Part shown: in pieces, positions 9,975-15,857 of the stretch
Position numbering within the stretch: position 1 is the first letter of the stretch
Layout: each line of letters starts with the position of its first letter
Origin: Thioalkalivibrio sp.
GTDB taxonomy: Bacteria; Pseudomonadota; Gammaproteobacteria; Ectothiorhodospirales; Ectothiorhodospiraceae
Assembly: GCA_007120575.1 (NCBI GenBank)
Contig: SKNJ01000237.1
Coordinates: 1-15,857 of the forward strand
DNA length: 15,857 nt
Direction: 5' to 3'
The notes under the pieces: model-generated
Told to the model about the DNA's origin: nothing
Database searches by the model: none
Seen by the model: only the letters and a program-made list of their open reading frames with translations
Program-made: the position numbers and the translations under genes

Positions 9975-9979
9975 GGGTA

Positions 9980-9985
9980 TCTCCT
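9980..9985 (-). promoter_or_regulatory. ribosome binding site deciding the hslV GTG start
   Basis: On the minus strand AGGAGA ends five bases before the GTG at 9974. This good Shine-Dalgarno match supports the GTG start with its six-residue leader. The conserved block TTIV has no start codon of its own. Confidence 0.7.
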
Positions 9986-10027
9986 GCCGGAAATGGATGG
10001 GAATGGCTGACTGCGGATTGTAGCGGT

Positions 10028-10981
10028 TCAGCCGGAGCGACCGGGTTTCCCGCGTCGCGCCCGGGGATGGGCGGCATCATACACCTGTGCCAGGTGCTGA
10101 AAATCCAGGTGGGTATAGATCTGGGTGGTTGCCAGATTCGCGTGGCCCAGCAGTTCCTGGATCGCGCGCAGGTCACCGCTGGATTCCAGCAGATGGCTGG
10201 CAAAGGCGTGGCGCAGGCGGTGCGGATGCAGGTGCACCTCCAGTCCGGCGCGCTCTCCGGCCGCCGCGACCCGTCGCTGCACGCTGCGATTGCCGATGCG
10301 CGTGCCGCGGCGGCTCACGAACAGTGCGGGCTCATCCGCGGCTGCCCAGTCGCCCCGCAGCGGAAGCCAGGCACGCAGTGCCGCACGTGCCATGCGCCCG
10401 ACCGGTACGCTGCGTTCGCGTTGCCCCTTGCCCAGCACCCGCACCAGCCCGGCGTCCAGGTCCAGATCGGTACAGTCCAGGCCGGTAAGCTCCGACAGGC
10501 GCAGCCCGGAGGAATACAGCAGTTCCAGCATCGCCTGGTCGCGGTGCCGCAGGTGCGGGTCGTCGATCCGCGGGGCCCCATCCGCGGGCTCGGCGAGCGC
10601 CCGCTGGGCCTGATCGACATCCAGATCGCGCGGCAGCGGGCGTCCGGCGCGTGGCCCGCGCAGGCCGGAAGCCGGGTTGTGCGCGATCCGGCCGGTCTCG
10701 ACCAGGCGCGCGAGAAAGCCGCGTACCGCAGAGAGAAAACGCTGGATCGAGCGCGGGTGGCGGCCCTGGCGGGCCAGGTGCCCGGCGATACGCCGGACAT
10801 CGGCGGTGGTCAGGTCTGCCCAGGCCCCATGGTGGTGCCGCCGGAGCAGGGCGAGATCACGCCGGTAGGCCGCGCGCGTGTGTGGCGAAAGTCCGCGAAC
10901 GTCGCCCAGGTGGGCGAGAAACGCCGCGATCTCGGCGTCTTCTGCGGGCTCCTCAGGCGGCCGCGGAGTTCCGCTCGGCAT
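10028..10981 (-). CDS. xerC: XerC tyrosine site-specific recombinase
   Basis: XerC, with XerD, resolves chromosome dimers at dif. The 317-residue product has an N-terminal SAM-like core-binding domain (about 15-105, with [13 protein letters not shown] at 31-43) and a C-terminal catalytic domain. All catalytic residues are present: R161 (SSGLRLSEL), K185 (GKGQRER), H254 and R257 (HRLRH), H280 ([11 protein letters not shown]) and the nucleophile Y289 (IYTHLDF). The tail [20 protein letters not shown] matches XerC rather than XerD. Its position next to the DUF484 gene and dapF is the classical xerC locus, so this is not a phage or integron integrase. It overlaps the DUF484 gene by 29 bases and has no obvious Shine-Dalgarno sequence. 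Confidence 0.95.
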   Translation of the reverse strand: MPSGTPRPPEEPAEDAEIAAFLAHLGDVRGLSPHTRAAYRRDLALLRRHHHGAWADLTTADVRRIAGHLARQGRHPRSIQRFLSAVRGFLARLVETGRIAHNPASGLRGPRAGRPLPRDLDVDQAQRALAEPADGAPRIDDPHLRHRDQAMLELLYSSGLRLSELTGLDCTDLDLDAGLVRVLGKGQRERSVPVGRMARAALRAWLPLRGDWAAADEPALFVSRRGTRIGNRSVQRRVAAAGERAGLEVHLHPHRLRHAFASHLLESSGDLRAIQELLGHANLATTQIYTHLDFQHLAQVYDAAHPRARRGKPGRSG

Positions 10982-11669
10982 GGCAGCGGATGGATTCGGC
11001 CAGCAACTCGCCGATGTGGGTCACAAAATAGGTGCCCATGTCGGGCTGGAAGCGGTCCGGTGACTCGCTGGCGAGGCCCAGCACGCCAATCGGATCGGCC
11101 TGGCTGCCCAGTGGCATCAGAATCGCGGAGCCGATGCTGGCATCGGTGTCGTCGAACAACACGTCGAGCATCTCCGCGGGGACGCGGCCGCACTGGGCCG
11201 TGCCGCGCGCGAACAGCGGGTCGAAGGTCGCCAGTTCGCCGGACTCCAGGGCATGCAGCGGGTCGGCCTCCGGGGCTGCCAGGCGGATACTGACTCGCTC
11301 GGCCGCCAGTTCGTTGCGCAGCGCGTCCTGGGTAAGTGCCAGCACCGCGTCCAGGTTCTCGGCGCGCATCAGGGTCTTGGCCAGTTCGTGCAGGTGCAGG
11401 CCCACGCGCTCGTTGTCGCGGGCGCGCTCCACCAGTTCGGCCATCTGCTGTTCCAGGGCGCGGTGCTTGTCGCGCAGCAGTGTGATCTGCCGCTCCAGCA
11501 GCGACACCGTGCCGCCCGTCGGGTGGGGGATGCGCAGGATGTCCAGCAAGGGCAGGTGATCCTGGAAGAAGTCCGGGTGATCCCGGAGATAGGCCTCGAC
11601 ATCGGTCGCGGTGAGCGTCGCCAGCGATTCCGCTTTGGCGGAGGACGCTTTCGAGGGTTGCCCAGTCAT
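10953..11669 (-). CDS. DUF484 family protein (GAF-like)
   Basis: This 238-residue product belongs to the DUF484 family (YigA in E. coli), almost always located between dapF and xerC. Its function is not established. It shows the family's N-terminal pattern [19 protein letters not shown] (24-42), a predicted coiled coil (about 56-85, [29 protein letters not shown]) and a GAF-like domain (about 100-225) ending in [19 protein letters not shown]. The start ATG overlaps the dapF stop in an ATGA junction, which supports both the start and translational coupling. The 3' end runs 29 bases into xerC. A ligand or signal for the GAF-like domain cannot be guessed from the sequence. Confidence 0.92.
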   Translation of the reverse strand: MTGQPSKASSAKAESLATLTATDVEAYLRDHPDFFQDHLPLLDILRIPHPTGGTVSLLERQITLLRDKHRALEQQMAELVERARDNERVGLHLHELAKTLMRAENLDAVLALTQDALRNELAAERVSIRLAAPEADPLHALESGELATFDPLFARGTAQCGRVPAEMLDVLFDDTDASIGSAILMPLGSQADPIGVLGLASESPDRFQPDMGTYFVTHIGELLAESIRCHAERNSAAA

Positions 11670-12502
11670 AGTTCGATCCAGCCGTTGAATACCGTGGTGG
11701 CCGGGCCGGTCAGCAAGACCGGCGCGTCGGCGTTTCCTGTCCAGCTTAGCATAAGGTCCCCGCCCGGCAGCGACACCCGCACGCGTTCATCCACCGCCCC
11801 GAGACGCCGCGCCACCGCCATGGCAGCAGCGGCGCCGCTGCCGCAGGCCAGGGTCTCGCCGACCCCGCGCTCGAAAACCCGCAGCACGATATGGCCGCGA
11901 TCGGCGATCGTCGCAAAGCCCACATTGACCCGGTTGGGGAAGCGCGGGTGGTTCTCGATCCGGGGCCCCAGCGTGGCGACCGGGGCGTGCGCCACATCGT
12001 CCAGCAACAGTACTGCGTGCGGGTTGCCCATCGAAACCGCGCCGAAGGTCACCGGTGCGCCGTCGACCTCCAGCTGGTAGCGCTCGGCTTCGGCCTCGGC
12101 GATCAGCGGGATCGCTTCCGGATCGAATACCGGCCGGCCCATGTTTACCCGGACCTGCCCGTCGTCCTCGACATGCAGCACGATGCGCCCGCCGAGGGTC
12201 TCGACCGGAATCTCGCGAGCCTCGGTCAGGCCCTGTTCGCGCACGAAGCGGGCGAAGCAACGTGCGCCGTTGCCGCACTGCTCCACTTCGGAGCCGTCGG
12301 CATTGAAGATGCGGTAGCGAAAGAGAGCCTGCGCCGGATTGCCCGGCGGCTCCACCAGCAGGATCTGGTCGCAACCGATGCCGAAGTGGCGATCTGCCAG
12401 GTGACGTAGCGCCGGCTCGTCGAGCCGGATCGCCTGACGCGTACCGTCGATGACCACAAAATCATTGCCGAGGCCGTGCATCTTGGTGAATTCCAGGCGC
12501 AT
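11666..12502 (-). CDS. dapF: DapF, diaminopimelate epimerase
   Basis: DapF is the cofactor-independent racemase that converts LL-diaminopimelate to meso-diaminopimelate, the peptidoglycan cross-linking residue and lysine precursor. The 278-residue product starts [19 protein letters not shown], the family N-terminus. It contains the two catalytic cysteines: C76 in EQCGNGARC (75-82) and C220 in [12 protein letters not shown] (216-227). The GNPHAV block (159-164) is also present. Length is normal. A Shine-Dalgarno AGGAGA lies eight bases before the ATG, inside the end of the preceding methyltransferase gene, and the two genes overlap by one base (TGATG). Together with lysA it supplies the last two steps of the pathway, although the two genes are split here by another gene. 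Confidence 0.97.
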   Translation of the reverse strand: MRLEFTKMHGLGNDFVVIDGTRQAIRLDEPALRHLADRHFGIGCDQILLVEPPGNPAQALFRYRIFNADGSEVEQCGNGARCFARFVREQGLTEAREIPVETLGGRIVLHVEDDGQVRVNMGRPVFDPEAIPLIAEAEAERYQLEVDGAPVTFGAVSMGNPHAVLLLDDVAHAPVATLGPRIENHPRFPNRVNVGFATIADRGHIVLRVFERGVGETLACGSGAAAAMAVARRLGAVDERVRVSLPGGDLMLSWTGNADAPVLLTGPATTVFNGWIEL

Positions 12503-13176
12503 CAGAGGCTCTCCTGCAGACGGCCGGCGATGGTCATGTGGCGATCCGAGCTGACGGTCACCGTGAAGCCCGCGAGCCCGGCCGCGGTCAGTTGATCGCG
12601 CACTTCGTCGGGCGTGAAGGCGGCGTGCAGGGAGTGCTCGAAGTCGCGGCGCAGCACGTCCGGGGCATCCGCCGCGTACTCCGCGACCAGGGCCTGGACC
12701 GCATCGGTCGAGTCCGGGCGCCGCAGGTCCATGACAAACACCGCCGCGCCGGGCGCGCCGTCACGCACAATCGCCTGCCACAACGTGGCCGGGTCGTGCA
12801 GGTGATGCAGCAGGGAGTTGCTGATGATCGTCGCGTAGGGAGCCCGTGGCCCGCGGTCCGCGGGCAGGCAGCCCTCGCCCAGGTGTACGCGGCCCGCGGC
12901 CGGGTGCCCGGCCATCAGCGCTTCGCCGGCCGCCAGCATCGCGGTGGCGCCGTCGAGGCCGTCGACCTCGCAGTCCGGGTAGCGTGCGGCGAAGCGCAGC
13001 GAGACATCGCCCGGACCGCAGCCCAGATCCAGCACCGGCCCGGTCACGCGGCCCGGGAAGGCCTCGGCAAAGGCGTCCACGAAGCCCTCGTGCGGGGTGG
13101 CGAAGTCGGCCTCGGCATAGGCGCGGGCCTGCTCCGGCTCCAGCATCAGCTCCGGTTCCGGGCGCCGCGGGATCAC
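12502..13176 (-). CDS. class I SAM-dependent methyltransferase, substrate unknown
   Basis: This 224-residue product has a clear Rossmann-type SAM-binding fold. Motif I is [15 protein letters not shown] (48-62), an acidic-loop region follows at [11 protein letters not shown] (71-81), and the post-motif-II strand is [15 protein letters not shown] (115-129). The C-terminal half ends in [19 protein letters not shown]. The substrate cannot be told from the sequence. The start is taken as GTG at 13176, which overlaps the lysA stop in a GTGA junction; an ATG at 13146 is an alternative. The stop overlaps the dapF start. The gene is thus embedded between lysA and dapF, where most relatives have no gene. 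It could modify a small molecule or a cell-envelope component; both are guesses. Confidence 0.85.
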   Translation of the reverse strand: MIPRRPEPELMLEPEQARAYAEADFATPHEGFVDAFAEAFPGRVTGPVLDLGCGPGDVSLRFAARYPDCEVDGLDGATAMLAAGEALMAGHPAAGRVHLGEGCLPADRGPRAPYATIISNSLLHHLHDPATLWQAIVRDGAPGAAVFVMDLRRPDSTDAVQALVAEYAADAPDVLRRDFEHSLHAAFTPDEVRDQLTAAGLAGFTVTVSSDRHMTIAGRLQESL

Positions 13177-14462
13177 GGCTCGACGCTCCCTGGCGGGTCC
13201 TCGTCCTCGGGATCCCGGGGCAGCATGCTTTCGCGCATCATCAGGTGGTCGATTTGCTCGCGGCGGTTGATGATTTGAAAGTGGTCGCCGTCGACCATCA
13301 CCTCCGGCGGGCGCGGGCGCGAGTTGTAGTTGCCGGCCATCACATAGCCGTACGCGCCGGCCGAGCGCACTGCGAGCAGGTCGCCGGCGGCCAGCGCCAG
13401 TTCGCGTTCGCGGCCGAGGAAGTCGCCGGTCTCGCAGACCGGGCCGACGATGTCATAGCTACGCGGCTCGGTATCGCGGCGCTGCACAACCGGGATGATC
13501 TCCTGCCAGGCGCCGTACAGCGCCGGGCGCAGCAGGTCGTTCATCGCGCCATCGACGATCGCGAAGTCATGCGCGTCGGTGTGCTTCAGGTATTCCACCC
13601 GGGTCAGGAACACGCCGGCGTTCGCGGCGATCGCCCGCCCCGGTTCCAGCAGTACCTTCAGCGGGCGCTCGCCCATCACTTCGCGCAGGGCGCTGGCCCA
13701 GGCGTCCGGTTCCGGCGGGGTTTCGTCGCGGTAGCGCACGCCCAGCCCGCCGCCAACATCGATATGTTCGAGTTCGATGCCGTCTGCGGCCAGCTGGTCG
13801 ACCAGGGCCAGCACGCGCTGGAGCGCGTCGGTGAACGGGGCGATGCGGGTCAGCTGCGAGCCGATGTGGAAGTCGACGCCGGTTGCTTCCAGGTGCTGGC
13901 TGTCGCGCACCCGGGCATACAGCGCTGGCGCCTCCTCGATGGCGACGCCGAACTTGTTCTCGCGCAGCCCGGTGGCGATATAGGGATGGGTCTCGGCGTC
14001 GACGTCCGGGTTCACGCGGATCGACACCGGGGCCTGCGTGCCCATCTCCCTCGCAACGCTCTCCAGCCGGTCCAGCTCCGGGGCGGACTCGACATTGAAA
14101 CAGTGGATGCCGACCTCCAAGGCCCGGCGCATCTCGGCGGCGGTCTTGCCGACCCCGGAGAACACGACCTTCGCCGGATCGCCCCCGGCGCGCAGCACGC
14201 GCTCCAGTTCGCCACCGGAGACGATGTCGAAACCGGCGCCCAGGCGCGCCAGCACATTCAGTACGCCCAGCGCGGAGTTCGCCTTGACCGCGAAGCAGAC
14301 CTGGTGCGGGGTGCCGATCAGGGCCTCGCTGAACGCGCGAAAGTGGCGTTCGAGGGTGGCGCGGGAATACACGTAGGCGGGCGTGCCGACCCGTTCGGCC
14401 AGTCGGTCCAGGGCCACACCCTCGCAATACAGGCTGTGGTCATGGTAGTCGAAGTAGTCCAT
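13173..14462 (-). CDS. lysA: LysA, diaminopimelate decarboxylase
   Basis: LysA is the PLP-dependent fold-III decarboxylase that turns meso-diaminopimelate into L-lysine. The 429-residue product carries the PLP-binding lysine K60 ([13 protein letters not shown]), [12 protein letters not shown] (79-90), H199 of FHIGSQ, a glycine-rich phosphate site [11 protein letters not shown] (234-244), EPGR (273-276), the partner-subunit cysteine C343 in PVCETGDF (341-348) and Y371 in [14 protein letters not shown]. All expected active-site residues are intact. The ATG directly abuts the lptM stop codon (TAGATG), with GAGGAA upstream inside lptM, so the two are translationally coupled. The C-terminal tail is slightly acidic (RDPEDEDPP). 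Confidence 0.97.
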   Translation of the reverse strand: MDYFDYHDHSLYCEGVALDRLAERVGTPAYVYSRATLERHFRAFSEALIGTPHQVCFAVKANSALGVLNVLARLGAGFDIVSGGELERVLRAGGDPAKVVFSGVGKTAAEMRRALEVGIHCFNVESAPELDRLESVAREMGTQAPVSIRVNPDVDAETHPYIATGLRENKFGVAIEEAPALYARVRDSQHLEATGVDFHIGSQLTRIAPFTDALQRVLALVDQLAADGIELEHIDVGGGLGVRYRDETPPEPDAWASALREVMGERPLKVLLEPGRAIAANAGVFLTRVEYLKHTDAHDFAIVDGAMNDLLRPALYGAWQEIIPVVQRRDTEPRSYDIVGPVCETGDFLGRERELALAAGDLLAVRSAGAYGYVMAGNYNSRPRPPEVMVDGDHFQIINRREQIDHLMMRESMLPRDPEDEDPPGSVEP

Positions 14463-14594
14463 CTAGCGGGGTTCCTCGTTCGAGTCCTCGGGGAGGTAGA
14501 GATCGCCCTTCTGGCCACAGCTCGCCAGCATCTGGGTCGTGCCGAGTACGACCACGACCGCGAGCAGAAACAGTTGGGCCTTGCACAGGCGCAT
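14463..14594 (-). CDS. lptM: LptM (YifL-like) small outer-membrane lipoprotein
   Basis: This short minus-strand frame of 43 codons plus stop starts at ATG 14594-14592 and ends at TAG 14465-14463. The peptide has a short positively charged start (MRLCK), a hydrophobic stretch (LFLLAVVVVLG, 8-18) and a lipobox LASC with the lipidated cysteine at residue 26. The conserved family tail GQKGDLYLPEDS follows. LptM is a small lipoprotein that binds the LptD/LptE LPS translocon and promotes its maturation. It is typically encoded directly upstream of lysA, as here, where its stop abuts the lysA start. The Shine-Dalgarno sequence is weak (GGTG, seven bases before the ATG). Position plus lipobox plus tail motif make this call strong despite the size. 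Confidence 0.88.
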   Translation of the reverse strand: MRLCKAQLFLLAVVVVLGTTQMLASCGQKGDLYLPEDSNEEPR

Positions 14595-14895
14595 GGAGGT
14601 CACCGGGTCCGTTGCATCGAGGCCCCGTAGTGTGCCATTGATAGCGCGCTGGCTTCAGGCCCCCGCCATGAAACCCACCGGTTTTTCATCGCGCAAGACC
14701 CGTTCATCGTTGATTCAGCGAAGTCTGGGACGATAGCTCTGCATGGCCAGCAAATGACCACTTCAAAGGCTGGTCAGAGGGCGGGAATACAGCGCTCCGG
14801 CGTACCGTCCATAGCACAGGCTCGAGAACGGCCCCGTGCCGTGATTGCGCCCCGGAATTTCCGGAACTGACCCAAAAAGATGAGAGGAGAACTCC
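14595..14895. other. divergent intergenic region, lptM / soxY
   Basis: About 300 bases separate the divergent lptM and soxY starts, so the promoters for the twelve-gene minus cluster and for soxYZ should lie here. I found no well-matched sigma-70 promoter. A TTGATT with a poor -10 (GATAGC, 16-base spacer) faces soxY around 14709-14736. A perfect inverted repeat at 14852-14864 is listed separately. No tRNA, small RNA or credible ORF was seen. In many gammaproteobacteria the divergent neighbour of lptM is cyaY, which is absent here. Confidence 0.5.
14852..14864. promoter_or_regulatory. palindrome upstream of soxY, possible operator
   Basis: The sequence CCGGAA-T-TTCCGG is a perfect 13-base inverted repeat whose 3' end lies 31 bases before the soxY ATG. 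That position would suit a repressor site in or near the promoter or 5' leader. It could equally be a small RNA hairpin. No regulator gene is in the window. The functional assignment is inference. Confidence 0.35.
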
Positions 14896-15366
14896 ATGAT
14901 TAGCACCAAGCGCCGTGTCTTCCTGAAAGGCACTCTCGCCGCCGGTACCGTTGGTGTTGCCGTTGGCGCCGGTCTGCTGGCTCCGAGCAAGCTGCTGGCC
15001 GCATGGCCGGCCGACATGATGCAGGCCGAAGGCCTGGACAGCGCGATGCAGGCCGCCCTGGGCTCCGCGGATGTGCCGGATGGTGACATCCAGCTGAGCG
15101 CCCCGGAAATCGCCGAGAACGGCGCTGTCGTTCCGGTGTCCGTGGAAACCGGCATGAGCGACGTGACCGAAATGGCGATCTTCGTCGAGCTGAACAACAA
15201 TCCGCTGACGTCCCGTTACGTCCTGGCCTCCGGTACGCACCCGACGGTCTCCACCCGTATCCGTATGGGCGAGTCCTCCAACGTGATTGCTGCCGTGAAG
15301 TCCGGTGGCAACTGGTACAAGACGGTTCAAGAAGTGAAGGTCACGGTTGGCGGCTGCGGCGGCTAA
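14896..15366 (+). CDS. soxY: SoxY, sulfur-carrier subunit of the SoxYZ complex
   Basis: SoxY is the periplasmic carrier of the Sox thiosulfate-oxidation pathway. Sulfur intermediates are bound covalently to a C-terminal cysteine. The 156-residue product begins with a Tat signal: the twin arginines R6-R7 in KRRVFLKG, then a hydrophobic stretch (13-29) and a likely cleavage near A36 (LLAA before WPAD). It ends with the diagnostic flexible arm GGCGG (152-156), so the carrier cysteine is C154. The block SSNVIAAVKSGGNWYKTVQEVKVTVGG (128-153) is typical of the family. AGGAG lies six bases before the ATG. soxZ follows after 46 bases. No soxXA, soxB or soxCD lies in the window. The folded SoxYZ complex is expected to be exported on the SoxY signal. 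Confidence 0.96.
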   Translation: MISTKRRVFLKGTLAAGTVGVAVGAGLLAPSKLLAAWPADMMQAEGLDSAMQAALGSADVPDGDIQLSAPEIAENGAVVPVSVETGMSDVTEMAIFVELNNNPLTSRYVLASGTHPTVSTRIRMGESSNVIAAVKSGGNWYKTVQEVKVTVGGCGG

Positions 15367-15412
15367 CGCCGACCCCGAACTGCTGATCCGAACACTACTG
15401 GAGGTTTAAGAT

Positions 15413-15697
15413 ATGTCTATTCGAGTTCGCGCCCAGGAAAGCAACGGCGTCGTCAATCTGCGTGCCCTGATCAGCCACCCGATGGTGGTCCCGGACGACG
15501 ATGATGGCCCCAACTTCATCGAAACCGTGGAAGTGAAGCGCAACGGCGGCGACGTGATGACCGCCAACTGGAACTTCACCATCTCCCGCAACCCGTTCCT
15601 GCAGATCGAGTTCGACGGTGCGTCCGGCGATACCGTCAGCATCTCCTGGACGGACACCAACGGCGATTCCGATTCGACCGAGGTGGAAGTGCGCTAA
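15413..15697 (+). CDS. soxZ: SoxZ, partner subunit of the SoxYZ sulfur carrier
   Basis: SoxZ is the scaffolding partner that forms the heterodimer with SoxY in periplasmic thiosulfate oxidation. The 94-residue product shows [11 protein letters not shown] (14-24) near its start and the C-terminal block [20 protein letters not shown] (71-90), both characteristic of SoxZ. It has no signal peptide and no cysteine, as expected, because it is carried out with SoxY by the Tat system. It is rather acidic (for example PDDDDG at 27-32), consistent with a salt-adapted host but not proof of one. GGAGG stands eight bases before the ATG. The stop codon's last two bases already belong to the first downstream hairpin. 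Confidence 0.95.
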   Translation: MSIRVRAQESNGVVNLRALISHPMVVPDDDDGPNFIETVEVKRNGGDVMTANWNFTISRNPFLQIEFDGASGDTVSISWTDTNGDSDSTEVEVR

Positions 15698-15716
15698 GGG
15701 AGCCTTCGGCTCCCTT
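15696..15716 (+). terminator. first hairpin after soxZ
   Basis: A nine-base stem AAGGGAGCC / GGCTCCCTT (15696-15704 with 15708-15716) and a TTC loop start within the soxZ stop codon. It has no U-tract of its own. It may protect the mRNA 3' end or act with the stronger hairpin that follows five bases later. Confidence 0.6.
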
Positions 15717-15721
15717 GCCAG

Positions 15722-15752
15722 AGCCGGGGCCTTCGGGCCCCGGCTTTTTTTT
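15722..15752 (+). terminator. strong intrinsic terminator of soxYZ
   Basis: A perfect ten-base, GC-rich stem (AGCCGGGGCC at 15722-15731, GGCCCCGGCT at 15736-15745) is closed by a UUCG tetraloop on a C-G pair. It is followed by a run of eight T (15745-15752). This is a textbook Rho-independent terminator for the soxYZ transcript. Confidence 0.93.
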
Positions 15753-15755
15753 GTG

Positions 15756-15857
15756 GTGCGCCCGGCAGGGCGCACTCACTTGGAGGTGAAAGTCCTCTAC
15801 TCGCCCGGCAAGGGGAAGAGTTAGCCGAACGGCAAGGGTGTCGCGGGTAACTGCGAA
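15756..15857 (+). mobile_element. group II intron, 5' end (continues beyond the window)
   Basis: From 15756 the sequence starts GTGCG, the group II intron 5' splice consensus GTGYG, and forms a perfect eight-base stem GTGCGCCC / GGGCGCAC (15756-15763 with 15768-15775). The domain I hallmark GAGGTGAAAGTCCTC follows at 15783-15797. The downstream run (AAGGGGAAGAG, TTAGCCGAACGGCAAGGGTG) resembles domain I of bacterial introns that encode LtrA-type reverse transcriptase/maturases. Only about 100 bases are visible, so the maturase ORF, domains V and VI and the 3' splice site cannot be checked, nor the class. Insertion just after an intrinsic terminator is a habit of group IIC introns. The boundary at 15756 is inferred from the splice consensus. 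Confidence 0.75.

Noticed and set aside
10017..10022. TACAAT on the minus strand, just after the xerC stop, as a -10 box for hslV
   Set aside because: The hexamer is a good -10 match and well placed, but no -35, extended -10 or heat-shock sigma-32 consensus lies at the right distance. It is not strong enough to list as a promoter.
10028..10981. The tyrosine recombinase as a phage, island or integron integrase
   Set aside because: Its C-terminal XerC-type tail and position after dapF and DUF484 identify it as the housekeeping XerC. No att repeats or cargo genes are nearby.
12846..14630. 594-codon plus-strand open frame opposite the methyltransferase, lysA and lptM
   Set aside because: It spans three real genes antisense, has an arginine/proline-rich start and no identifiable domain.
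14637..14736. TTGATA and TTGATT as -35 boxes facing soxY
   Set aside because: Neither has a convincing -10 partner. The best pair has only a 3/6 match in the -10.
1..15857. CRISPR arrays, tRNA or rRNA genes, insertion sequences with terminal repeats
   Set aside because: No regularly spaced repeats, no cloverleaf-like or rRNA sequence, and no transposase frame were seen on either strand. The only mobile element signal is the intron at the right end.

Overview
The window is GC-rich bacterial chromosome with almost no spare sequence. Gene content and order indicate a gammaproteobacterium. The run lptM-lysA-dapF-DUF484-xerC, the run hslV-hslU-DUF971-ubiE-ubiJ-ubiB and the use of UbiJ are typical of that class. 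The soxYZ pair points to a sulfur-oxidising lineage. A Chromatiales/Ectothiorhodospiraceae (Thioalkalivibrio-like) host is my best inference, but it rests on gene content only.

Layout: (a) 1-33, minus strand: the first 11 codons of a UvrD-type helicase gene, cut by the window edge. (b) 200-4410, plus strand: sucA and sucB, the E1 and E2 components of the 2-oxoglutarate dehydrogenase complex. The E3 gene lpd does not follow. (c) 4411-4558: a short convergent gap with GC-rich hairpins but no U-tract. (d) 4559-14594, minus strand: twelve tightly packed co-directional genes. In transcription order they are lptM, lysA, a class I methyltransferase, dapF, a DUF484 gene, xerC, hslV, hslU, a DUF971 gene, ubiE, ubiJ and ubiB. 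The first six are abutting or overlapping; the rest are separated by gaps of at most 53 bases. (e) 14595-14895: a divergent intergenic region of about 300 bases. (f) 14896-15697, plus strand: soxY and soxZ, closed by two hairpins, the second a strong intrinsic terminator with a UUCG tetraloop and an eight-base U-tract. (g) 15756 to the window end: sequence that looks like the 5' end of a group II intron, starting a few bases after that terminator.

How the genes work together: SucAB feeds succinyl-CoA into the TCA cycle. LysA and DapF are the last steps of meso-diaminopimelate/lysine synthesis, and LptM is an outer-membrane lipoprotein linked to LPS-transport assembly. XerC resolves chromosome dimers. 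HslUV is a two-component ATP-dependent protease. UbiE, UbiJ and UbiB act in ubiquinone synthesis. SoxYZ is the periplasmic carrier on which thiosulfate sulfur is oxidised.

Most of the window is ordinary core genome. The parts worth a second look are the probable group II intron at a terminator, the methyltransferase inserted between lysA and dapF, the 43-residue lptM gene, and the isolated soxYZ pair with a palindrome just upstream.
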